This document shows positions 1 to 6,539 of a stretch of 6,701 nt of DNA, in pieces (the first letter of the stretch is position 1; every line of letters starts with the position of its first letter). The translations under genes and the position numbers were made by a program. The notes beneath the pieces were generated by a model. The model was not told the DNA's origin, did no database searches, and was given only the letters and a program-made list of their open reading frames with translations. Origin of the DNA: Candidatus Aminicenantota bacterium (lineage in GTDB: Bacteria > Acidobacteriota > Aminicenantia > UBA2199); NCBI GenBank assembly GCA_024644125.1, contig JAHELQ010000301.1, positions 1-6,701 on the forward strand, read 5' to 3'.

Positions 1-1
1 C

Positions 2-826
2 CAATACCTGACCCCCGCGTTGAGCGCGTGGGCCACAATGGAACACTACGATAAAAACTTCTTCATGCAGTCGGCGTTCATGAACCGGACCGCTCTCACC
101 CGCGTGGCTGGCTATGTCGGGCCCAACCTCTACCCGAAGTCCAGTTCGCTACCCTGGCTACTGCGGTTGGAGCCCCACCTTCAATATTCATATATCCACG
201 ATCTCGAAACACGGATGAACGACGAGTACTGGAACATGGGAGTGGATTTCTATCTCTCCAGGCAGGGCTTTTTGAAATTGGAATACCGGGATGAGACGGA
301 GGCCTGGATGGGGCAGATCTTCGACCAGCATTACTTCTACGCTTTCGCCTCTGCGCGCCTGTCCAACTGGCTGTCGCTCTACGGGAGCTTCCGCTCCGGC
401 GACCAGATCTACTATGGCCCTGGCGAACCGTTTCTCGGCAACGGCCGCCAATACATGGTCGCCGCCACGTTGCAACCGGGCTTGAATTTCAGCCTCGATC
501 TCCAATTCCTGCATCACGACCTATTCACGGGGGACAGGCAGACATTCTACGCCATTGACATTGTAAACCTTCAAACCACCTATCAATTCAACAAATACTT
601 CTTCGTCCGGGCGGCGGCCCGGTACGATGGTTATTACGAAAAAATTCTGACCGATTTTCTCGCCTCTATCACAGTGATTCCCGGAACCGTGGTGCACCTC
701 GGGTACGGCTCCCTGTTCCAGAGCGGACAGTGGCGGCAAGATGGCTGGTTGCCCGGTGGAGGCCGCTATGAAAATCTCGAAAACGGGCTGTTTTTCAAGG
801 TCAGTTATTTATGGCAAATCAAGTGA
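2..826 (+). CDS. Outer-membrane beta-barrel protein, DUF5916-like C-terminal part (5' partial)
   Basis: The frame is open to the left edge with no stop, so this is the last 274 residues of a longer protein. A TTG codon at 20 is only an internal leucine of the same frame. The visible part is rich in aromatic residues and in alternating polar/hydrophobic strands (for example LRLEPHLQYSYIHDL and GVDFYLSRQGFLKLEY), as in an outer-membrane barrel. The last 70 or so residues, with FNKYFFVRAAARYD, TDFLASITVIPGTVVHLGYG and a final FFKVSYLWQIK, resemble the ending of DUF5916 proteins. These are often annotated as carrying a family 9 carbohydrate-binding domain in front of a barrel; that front part is outside the window. 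Function is unknown. It could be an outer-membrane channel or receptor. It ends 37 bases before the amidinotransferase on the same strand, which allows co-transcription but does not prove a shared role. The family call rests on remembered motifs. Confidence 0.6.
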   Translation, partial: QYLTPALSAWATMEHYDKNFFMQSAFMNRTALTRVAGYVGPNLYPKSSSLPWLLRLEPHLQYSYIHDLETRMNDEYWNMGVDFYLSRQGFLKLEYRDETEAWMGQIFDQHYFYAFASARLSNWLSLYGSFRSGDQIYYGPGEPFLGNGRQYMVAATLQPGLNFSLDLQFLHHDLFTGDRQTFYAIDIVNLQTTYQFNKYFFVRAAARYDGYYEKILTDFLASITVIPGTVVHLGYGSLFQSGQWRQDGWLPGGGRYENLENGLFFKVSYLWQIK

Positions 827-844
827 TTCTTTGCCCGTCTAACT

Positions 845-851
845 AAGGAGG
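845..851 (+). promoter_or_regulatory. Ribosome binding site of the amidinotransferase
   Basis: AAGGAGG is a near-perfect Shine-Dalgarno match, 12 bases ahead of the ATG at 864. The spacing is a little long. It supports the 864 start, since no other start codon lies closer in that frame. The 37-base gap that holds it (827-863) shows no hairpin terminator and is too short for an obvious promoter. Confidence 0.75.
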
Positions 852-863
852 CTCTGTATTTCC

Positions 864-1982
864 ATGCGTGTATCAAAAGGTAGAAATCCGGACATTGAAA
901 ACCACCGGCAGGAGACACTCCTTCCGGTGGTCAATTCATACAACGAGTGGGACCCGCTCGAAGAAGTCATCGTAGGCGTCGTAGATGGCGCGGCCGTTCC
1001 GGTTTGGGATGTGTGCCTGGAAGCCACCATGCCCCACAAACAACGTTCTTTTTTCCAACAAAACGGCGGCAAGCCCTTTCCGAAAGAACGAATCGAGGCT
1101 GCCCGGCGGGACCTGGAAGAATTCGCCCACATCCTGCAATCCGAAGGCGTCATCGTGCGGCGGCCGGAAGCGGTGGATCATTGCCTGCCGTTTGCAACCC
1201 CCCAGTGGCGGTCGCGGAGCGGGATGTACGCCGCCATGCCGCGGGATGTGTTTTTGGTTATCGGCGATGAGATCATCGAGGCGCCGATGGCCTGGCGGTC
1301 CCGGTATTTCGAGGCGATCGCCTATCGACCCCTTCTCAAGGAGTATTTCCGTAACGGAGGACGTTGGACCGCCGCGCCCAAACCCCAATTGGCGGATGAA
1401 TTGTATCGCGACGACTATCGGGAGCCCGGCCCCGGGGAAAAACCGGAATATGTGATCAACGAATTCGAACCCACCTTCGACGCCGCGGATTTCATTCGCT
1501 GCGGCCGAGATATTTTCGTCCAACAAAGCCATGTCACAAACCGCTTCGGCATCCAGTGGCTGGAGCGCCATCTGGGCGACCGTTTTCGCGTCCATGTGTT
1601 GGAGGTGAACGACGACCACCCCATGCACATCGACGCCTCCTTCATGCCCCTATGCCCCGGTAAATTGTTGGTGAACCGGGAACGGGTGCCGAACATTCCA
1701 TCCATGTTCAAATCCTGGGATGTGCTGTACGCCCCCGAACCCTGCATCGCGCCCGGCCACCCCCTTTACATGACCTCCGCCTGGATCAACATGAATGTGC
1801 TAATGTTGGACCAGAAGCGGGTGATCGTGGAAAAAAACGAGACCACCATCGCCAGAGCCTTGAAAGAGTTCGGACTCACACCCATTCCCTGCCCCTTCAC
1901 TAATTTTAACTCTTTCGGCGGCTCGTTCCATTGCGCCACCCTGGACGTGCGTAGGCGGGGCGGGCTTGAATCCTATTTTTAG
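864..1982 (+). CDS. L-arginine:amine amidinotransferase (glycine amidinotransferase family)
   Basis: The protein has 372 residues and is predicted to move the amidino group of L-arginine to an amine acceptor through a covalent amidino-cysteine intermediate, releasing ornithine. It is soluble, with no signal peptide or membrane segment. It matches animal glycine amidinotransferase from its N-terminus (SYNEWDPLEEVIVG, residues 25-38) through EIIEAPMAWRSRYFE (136-150), FDAADFIRCGRDIF (205-218) and MNVLMLDQKRV (310-320) to GGSFHCATLDVRRRG (352-366). The catalytic triad is intact: Asp206, His255 and Cys357, equivalent to human Asp254, His303 and Cys407; the Asp-His spacing of 49 is identical. Asp128 probably matches human Asp170. 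One pocket difference stands out: His252 sits where human Asn300 is, while Met254 (human Met302) is kept. Glycine is the default acceptor, giving guanidinoacetate, but another amine is possible. Secondary-metabolite relatives include StrB of streptomycin and CyrA of cylindrospermopsin. Only 21 bases separate it from the NRPS gene, so it probably supplies a guanidino unit to that pathway. Confidence 0.93.
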   Translation: MRVSKGRNPDIENHRQETLLPVVNSYNEWDPLEEVIVGVVDGAAVPVWDVCLEATMPHKQRSFFQQNGGKPFPKERIEAARRDLEEFAHILQSEGVIVRRPEAVDHCLPFATPQWRSRSGMYAAMPRDVFLVIGDEIIEAPMAWRSRYFEAIAYRPLLKEYFRNGGRWTAAPKPQLADELYRDDYREPGPGEKPEYVINEFEPTFDAADFIRCGRDIFVQQSHVTNRFGIQWLERHLGDRFRVHVLEVNDDHPMHIDASFMPLCPGKLLVNRERVPNIPSMFKSWDVLYAPEPCIAPGHPLYMTSAWINMNVLMLDQKRVIVEKNETTIARALKEFGLTPIPCPFTNFNSFGGSFHCATLDVRRRGGLESYF

Positions 1983-1983
1983 C

Positions 1984-1991
1984 AGGAAGGG
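1984..1991 (+). promoter_or_regulatory. Ribosome binding site of the NRPS gene
   Basis: AGGAAGGG lies 12 bases ahead of the ATG at 2004, just after the amidinotransferase stop codon (1980-1982). The match is weaker than the other two sites here but has the same long spacing as the one at 845. The 21-base gap leaves no room for a separate promoter, which favours translation from a shared message. Confidence 0.55.
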
Positions 1992-2003
1992 ATAAATCGC
2001 CCC

Positions 2004-5000
2004 ATGAGCCTTGATAAAACCAATATCGACGATATGCTGGCATTGACCCCCATGCAGGAGGGGATGCTCTATTTGTACTTGAAAGATCCGCAAGGCGCTG
2101 ACTATATCGAAACCTTCTCGATGGAGTTGGAGGGGGAGCTCGATGTCCGCTCGTTGGAACGGGCCTGGAATGCGGTGATCCTGGCCAATGAGGCGCTTCG
2201 TACCTGTTTTGTCTGGAAGCGAGTGAAACGGCCGGTACAGGTGATCTTGAAGGAGAGCGAGCCTGTGTTCCGGGCGATCGAAGATCGAGCGCACGAATCG
2301 CGACTCCCTTTCGATCTCGCGAAGGTTCCGGTGGAGATGGAAATCCTCCAGTTCCATGATCGGTCTCATCGCCTGAGCATCCGCTACCATCATATCGTTT
2401 GCGACGGCTGGAGCCTGGGCATCCTGCTTCGGGAACTCTTCACCGCCTATCTCGCCCTTCGCGAAGGCAAGGCTCCATCGCTGGCGCGTAAAACCCGCGT
2501 GCGGGAATATATCAAATTCCTGCAACACCAGGATCCTGAAGCGCATCTGGAATTCTGGCAACGGGAACTGGAGAGCTTCGAAGGGGCCGATTCATTGGCT
2601 TCCGTTGTCATATCACCGTCATCGAAGGGCGTATCGGCAGCTTCTATCGCGTCCATCGCGGTGCCCACAGAGGTGAAGCGGGGAATCGAAGCCCTGGCTC
2701 GCGATTGCCATACGACGCCCGCTGCGGTGTTCTATTGCGCATGGGGACTCTTGCTGCAGCAGTATTGCGGCGCAGGCGATGTAATCTTCGGCGTCACAGT
2801 CTCCGGAAGGCCGCCTGCGGTATCGGGGATCAGCGACATGGTGGGATTGTTCATCAATACCCTGCCGCTGCGTTTGCGATTGGCGCGGGGGGACAGGCAA
2901 ACTGTCCGGGATTTGGTGACCGCCACCGGAGAGCACCTCAGAGAGAGGGAAGTGCACGATACATCCTCTCTGGCCGAGATTTTATCCCGCGTTCGCGGCG
3001 CCGCCGGCGAAGAATTGTTCGATACAGTCGTCGTAGTGGAGAACTATCCGCTGGATCCGGTTTTTCCTCTGCTGAAACAATGCGGATTATCCGCTTCTTC
3101 CGCAGTCATGGCCGAAAAGACCCACTACAGTGTGACGCTGGGCGTCACATTGCGGGATGAAATAGAATTGGACCTGCTGTACGACGATGAGTCGTTCGAT
3201 AACCGGATGATGAACGGGATGGCGCGCCATCTAGCCAATCTTCTGGCCCATATGTCCCGCGTCCCGGAGAGCGTTCTCTCTGGTCTCGACATTTTGAGCC
3301 CGGATGAACGGATGCTGCTGATTCAAACTTTCAACGAGACGACAATCGACTACCCGCGGCACGAGACCATCTACACCATCTTCGACCGTATGGCCTGCGA
3401 AAAACCTGACGCGGCAGCCGTAGTATGCGCTGACCGGTTGCTGACATACCGGGAGTTGAAACTGCAAACGGAGCGATTGGCGGTTCAATTAAAAGAACGC
3501 GGCGTCGAAGAAGGCTCGATCGTCGCAGTTTTGGCGGAGCGGTCGCTGCAACTGGCGATCGCCATCATCGGCATCCTCAAGGCTGGTTGCGCTTACACGC
3601 CGTTGGAGCCTACCCTTCCTTCCCAACGGGTCGAGACGACTATCAGCGATTGCGCATGCCGGGTCGTTGTCCTGGACGGCGAACACCGTTCGCTTCCCGA
3701 AGGCCCCGTCGCCCGCGTGATGATCCCCTGCGACGGCTATGGGGACGTGGAAGATGAAGCTCTCGATGAAAGCTTCGAAGCGGATGCTCTCGATCCCGAA
3801 GCCGTGGCCTACGTCATCTTCACCTCAGGTACCACCGGTAAGCCGAAAGGAGTGCCTGTCCCCCATCGGGCTGTGGTGAACCGGATGTATTGGGTGAGGG
3901 ATAGGTACCGGTTGGATGCTCGCGATGTGGTGTTGCAGGCCACGTCGTTCATTTTCGATGTCTCGGTGTGTGAGTTGTTCCGCTGGATATTGCCGGGGGC
4001 CAGGCTATGCTTCCTTCCACCCGGAGGCGAGAGCGATCCTGCCCTCATTATCTCGGTCATCAACCGCTTCCACATCACCACCATCGATTTTGTCCCCTCC
4101 ATGGTGGGCTATATCCTGGACCGTCTGGAGCTACGGAACCTTCCTGGCGACGCGGCGTCGCTGCGCTGGGTATTCACCGGCGTCGAAAAAGTGGGAACAG
4201 GCGTGGTAAAACGTTTTAACGCATTGCTTCATCGTTCTGTAGGTGCCCGGTTGATCAACGCCTATGGTCCAACCGAGAGCACAGTGGATATCACTTGCTT
4301 CGATTGTTGCGCCATAGAAGACGATTTCGAGGGGACAGTCCCCATCGGCGCCCCAATGGCCAATGTGCAGATTTACATCTTTGATCGCTATCGCCGGCTG
4401 CAACCGGTTGGCGTGGCGGGGGAATTGTGTGTCGGCGGCCGCGGCCTGGCGTTGGGCTATCTCAACCGGCCGGAACTGACGGCCCAATCGTTCACGCCCC
4501 TCTACCACACCGGCGATCTGGCATACCGGCATCCGGACGGAACAATCCAGTTCATCGGCCGCAAGGACAGGCAGGTGAAGATCCGGGGGCGTCGCGTGGA
4601 ATTGGAGGAGATCGAGCAGGCGATACTGGCTCGACCGGGCGTTCTGGAAGCGGCGGTAGCGGCTCTGGACGCGGAGGGAGGCGATTCTGTCCTCTGCGGC
4701 TATATCGCGGTCAAGAACCCGCACACCTTCATCGTCGAAGAATTGCTCGACGAATTGCGGCGTCGGCTTCCAGGATATATGGTTCCCGCCCATCTAACGG
4801 CGCTTCCCGCCCTGCCCCGGACTCCGGCGGGGAAAGTGGACCAGCGTGCGTTGCCTGTCCCCAATGTCCTTGTCCGGCCACAGGCGGCGGGAGAACCCCC
4901 CCGAACCCGGTTGCAAGGGATGCTGACCTCCATCTGGGAAGAGGTCCTGGGTTTGGAGCAGGGGAGCATCGGTATCGACGAAAACTTCTTCGATCTGGGA

Positions 5001-6515
5001 GGTCATTCTCTCAGAGCGACGGCTCTGGCGGGTTGTGTGTTTCGTGATTTGCAGGCAGAGCTGCCGGTGACCGCCGTGTTTCAGCATCCCACCATCCGGG
5101 AGTTGGCCTCGTTTATCGAGGCCCGGGTGGGTGGCGGCGAAGACCGCATCGTCCCATCGGAAAAAATGGAGTACTACCCTCTGTCGCCGGCTCAGAAAAG
5201 ACTCTTTATTTTGCAACAAATGGAGGAAACCCGTACCAGTTACAATATGTTTCAAGCGGTGGTGTTGCGGGGGGAAGTGGACATCGGAAGGTTGGAAGCG
5301 GTGTTTCGGCGATTGCTGACGCGTCACGACGGTCTCAGGACCTCGTTTGTGATCAAGGACCGGCAACCGGTGCAACGGGTGCGTCCGCTGAAAGAATTGG
5401 ATTTCGAGATCAATCGCTTTCAATTGGAGGGCCGCCCGCCCGAACGGATCATCGAAGACTTCATCCGGCCCTTCGATCTGGCGCTTCCGCCGCCGATACG
5501 GGTGGGATTGGTAGAATTGGGGGAGAAGGAGCTTCTCTTGATGCTGGATATCCACCACATCGTGTGCGACGCACGCTCCATCGAACTCTTCGTCGGCGAG
5601 TTCGCCACCCTGTACCGGGGTGAAGAGCTTGCCTGTCCCTCTCTGCAATACACCGATTACGCCCTTCGGGAAGCCCGGACCCAGAAGTCCGGCGGATGGC
5701 GGTCACAGGCCGAGTACTGGTTGGAGCGATTCAAAGGAGAGATCCCGCTCTTGAATCTGCCTCTGGATTATGAGCGGCCCAGCCGCCAGAGCTTCGCGTA
5801 CGACCGGGTCCAGAGTACGCTCTCGGCAGAAGCCACCGTCGCCGCCTGGAAACTGTGCCGGGAGGCCGGGCGACCGATCACCATGTACATGTTGTTGTTG
5901 GCAGTGTACGCGGCGGTGTTGGGTAAATATTGCGGGCAAGAGGACATCGTGGTGGGCAGTGGAGTGGCGGGCCGCAACCACCCGGATACAGCGCCATTGA
6001 TGGGCATGTTCATCAACATGCTGGCGTTGCGCTGCCGTCCCCGCGAGAATCTGGCCTTCAAGGATTATTTGCTTCAGGTTCGGCAGACGGTGTTGGAAGC
6101 CTTCGATCACCAGGATTACCCATTCGATGAGTTGGTCAAGGAGTTGAAACTCCAACGGGAATATGGGCGTAATCCATTGTTCGACGCCGAATTCACTTTC
6201 CAGGAAGAGGAAGCTCTCGATCTGGATGTGCCGCAATTGGCCATCGAGCCCTTCGCATACCAGCATCAACTGATGAAATTTGACCTGAGCCTCACCGCTT
6301 TTGAGAGCGATGGCTCGTTGCGCCTGATTTTCGGCTTTTGCCCGGAATTGTTCAAGCGAGCCACCATCGAAGGCTTCGATCGTAACTTCAAGGAAATCCT
6401 GGCCCAGGCGACCGGAAATCCGGAAGTCTCAATCGCCGAGCTGGCGGTAACTCACAATCTCACCGGCGGCGAATCCGCCTTCGGCGAGGAAGACTATATG
6501 GATTTTAATTTTTAG
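2004..6515 (+). CDS. Nonribosomal peptide synthetase, C-A-T-C architecture
   Basis: This is one uninterrupted frame of 1503 residues. Domains in order are: condensation (about 8-435, HHIVCDG at 129-135), adenylation (about 448-950), carrier protein (about 964-1038, phosphopantetheine serine Ser1002) and a second condensation domain (about 1056-1485, HHIVCDA at 1184-1190), then a short acidic-aromatic tail. There is no thioesterase, reductase, epimerase or methyltransferase domain. The protein should activate one amino acid, load it on Ser1002, acylate it from an upstream donor through the first C domain, and hand the product on through the second. A complete first C domain begins almost at residue 1, so the acyl donor must come from another protein. 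The terminal C domain likewise needs a partner or free nucleophile outside this window. No MbtH-like gene is visible. It lies in a tight run with the amidinotransferase before it and a radical SAM gene after it. The class is certain; the product is unknown. Confidence 0.96.
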   Translation: MSLDKTNIDDMLALTPMQEGMLYLYLKDPQGADYIETFSMELEGELDVRSLERAWNAVILANEALRTCFVWKRVKRPVQVILKESEPVFRAIEDRAHESRLPFDLAKVPVEMEILQFHDRSHRLSIRYHHIVCDGWSLGILLRELFTAYLALREGKAPSLARKTRVREYIKFLQHQDPEAHLEFWQRELESFEGADSLASVVISPSSKGVSAASIASIAVPTEVKRGIEALARDCHTTPAAVFYCAWGLLLQQYCGAGDVIFGVTVSGRPPAVSGISDMVGLFINTLPLRLRLARGDRQTVRDLVTATGEHLREREVHDTSSLAEILSRVRGAAGEELFDTVVVVENYPLDPVFPLLKQCGLSASSAVMAEKTHYSVTLGVTLRDEIELDLLYDDESFDNRMMNGMARHLANLLAHMSRVPESVLSGLDILSPDERMLLIQTFNETTIDYPRHETIYTIFDRMACEKPDAAAVVCADRLLTYRELKLQTERLAVQLKERGVEEGSIVAVLAERSLQLAIAIIGILKAGCAYTPLEPTLPSQRVETTISDCACRVVVLDGEHRSLPEGPVARVMIPCDGYGDVEDEALDESFEADALDPEAVAYVIFTSGTTGKPKGVPVPHRAVVNRMYWVRDRYRLDARDVVLQATSFIFDVSVCELFRWILPGARLCFLPPGGESDPALIISVINRFHITTIDFVPSMVGYILDRLELRNLPGDAASLRWVFTGVEKVGTGVVKRFNALLHRSVGARLINAYGPTESTVDITCFDCCAIEDDFEGTVPIGAPMANVQIYIFDRYRRLQPVGVAGELCVGGRGLALGYLNRPELTAQSFTPLYHTGDLAYRHPDGTIQFIGRKDRQVKIRGRRVELEEIEQAILARPGVLEAAVAALDAEGGDSVLCGYIAVKNPHTFIVEELLDELRRRLPGYMVPAHLTALPALPRTPAGKVDQRALPVPNVLVRPQAAGEPPRTRLQGMLTSIWEEVLGLEQGSIGIDENFFDLGGHSLRATALAGCVFRDLQAELPVTAVFQHPTIRELASFIEARVGGGEDRIVPSEKMEYYPLSPAQKRLFILQQMEETRTSYNMFQAVVLRGEVDIGRLEAVFRRLLTRHDGLRTSFVIKDRQPVQRVRPLKELDFEINRFQLEGRPPERIIEDFIRPFDLALPPPIRVGLVELGEKELLLMLDIHHIVCDARSIELFVGEFATLYRGEELACPSLQYTDYALREARTQKSGGWRSQAEYWLERFKGEIPLLNLPLDYERPSRQSFAYDRVQSTLSAEATVAAWKLCREAGRPITMYMLLLAVYAAVLGKYCGQEDIVVGSGVAGRNHPDTAPLMGMFINMLALRCRPRENLAFKDYLLQVRQTVLEAFDHQDYPFDELVKELKLQREYGRNPLFDAEFTFQEEEALDLDVPQLAIEPFAYQHQLMKFDLSLTAFESDGSLRLIFGFCPELFKRATIEGFDRNFKEILAQATGNPEVSIAELAVTHNLTGGESAFGEEDYMDFNF
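2025..3308 (+). other. NRPS condensation domain 1 (N-terminal)
   Basis: Residues about 8-435. The active-site motif HHIVCDGWS is intact, with His130 the expected catalytic second histidine. The opening motif LTPMQEGML (14-22) is the form I associate with C domains that accept a D-configured or otherwise non-standard donor, unlike the SPAQKRL form in the second C domain. Later core motifs are present: DMVGLFINTLPLR (278-290) and VENYPLD (345-351). It should join a donor acyl group supplied in trans to the amino acid on the carrier domain. The donor subtype is an inference from one motif. Confidence 0.88.
3345..4853 (+). other. NRPS adenylation domain, basic or guanidino amino acid suggested
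   Basis: Residues about 448-950. Core motifs are all present: FTSGTTGKPKG (606-616, ATP phosphate loop), NAYGPTE (752-758), GELCVGGRGLALGYL (806-820), YHTGDL (834-839), GRKDRQVKIRGRRVELEEIE (852-871) and PAGKVDQRAL (941-950, with catalytic Lys944). Aligning by eye to GrsA gives the pocket residues D652, V653, C656, D695, F724, G726, A753, V761, D762 and K944, that is DVCDFGAVDK. Asp652 is the usual contact for an alpha-amino group. Two further acids, Asp695 and Asp762, would favour a basic side chain. The code resembles DVADVGAIDK, which I remember as an arginine code, differing at four places, two of them conservative. Glutamine-type codes also carry acids at those two positions, so arginine is the leading guess, not a firm call. 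Confidence 0.9.
4893..5117 (+). other. NRPS peptidyl carrier (thiolation) domain
   Basis: Residues about 964-1038. The motif DENFFDLGGHSLRA (992-1005) carries the attachment serine Ser1002, encoded at 5007-5009, which a phosphopantetheinyl transferase from elsewhere in the genome should modify. It follows the adenylation domain with a normal short linker and looks fully functional. Confidence 0.95.
5169..6458 (+). other. NRPS condensation domain 2 (C-terminal, atypical DA motif)
   Basis: Residues about 1056-1485. It opens with YPLSPAQKRLFILQQ (1058-1072), typical of the ordinary LCL type, and keeps GMFINMLALRCRP (1334-1346), HQDYPFDELV (1369-1378) and NPLFDAEFTFQ (1390-1400). The active site reads HHIVCDA rather than HHIVCDG: His1185 and Asp1189 are kept but the conserved glycine is Ala1190. 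Nothing but a short tail follows, so it is not joined to an A-T pair that would supply its acceptor. It may act with a downstream module in trans, accept a soluble amine, or serve as a releasing domain. Confidence 0.9.
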
Positions 6516-6527
6516 CGAGAAAAATAC

Positions 6528-6535
6528 AGGAGGAG
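6528..6535 (+). promoter_or_regulatory. Ribosome binding site of the radical SAM gene
   Basis: AGGAGGAG ends just ahead of the ATG at 6540 with near-ideal spacing (six bases from the core AGGAGG). It sits in the 24-base gap after the NRPS stop codon and fixes the start of the last gene. No terminator-like hairpin lies in the gap, so the two genes are probably co-transcribed. Confidence 0.8.
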
Positions 6536-6539
6536 ACGG

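Noticed and set aside
20..826. TTG at 20 as the true start of the first gene
   Set aside because: The frame stays open to position 2 with no stop, no ribosome binding site precedes the TTG, and the protein resembles only the C-terminal part of a larger barrel family.
827..863. Possible promoter or terminator between the first and second genes
   Set aside because: The 37 bases contain a ribosome binding site but no inverted repeat with a T-run and no convincing -35/-10 pair.
936..1628. Minus-strand frame of 230 residues inside the amidinotransferase
   Set aside because: It is fully antisense to a strongly conserved gene, with no supporting domain or ribosome binding site seen.
1800..2561. 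Long minus-strand frame of 253 residues
   Set aside because: It lies opposite the end of the amidinotransferase and the start of the NRPS, both certain genes. It shows no recognisable domain, and such shadow frames are expected in GC-rich coding DNA.
1314..3562. Two GCGATCGC palindromes (1314-1321 and 3555-3562), like the HIP1 repeat of cyanobacteria
   Set aside because: Two copies in 6.7 kb are too few for HIP1 enrichment, and both lie in coding sequence. The Shine-Dalgarno sites and the DUF5916-like gene do not point to a cyanobacterium.
4794..5648. Long minus-strand frame of 284 residues
   Set aside because: It lies wholly opposite the NRPS carrier and second C domains. Its composition (rich in His, Gln, Arg) is that of an antisense shadow and no family is recognisable.
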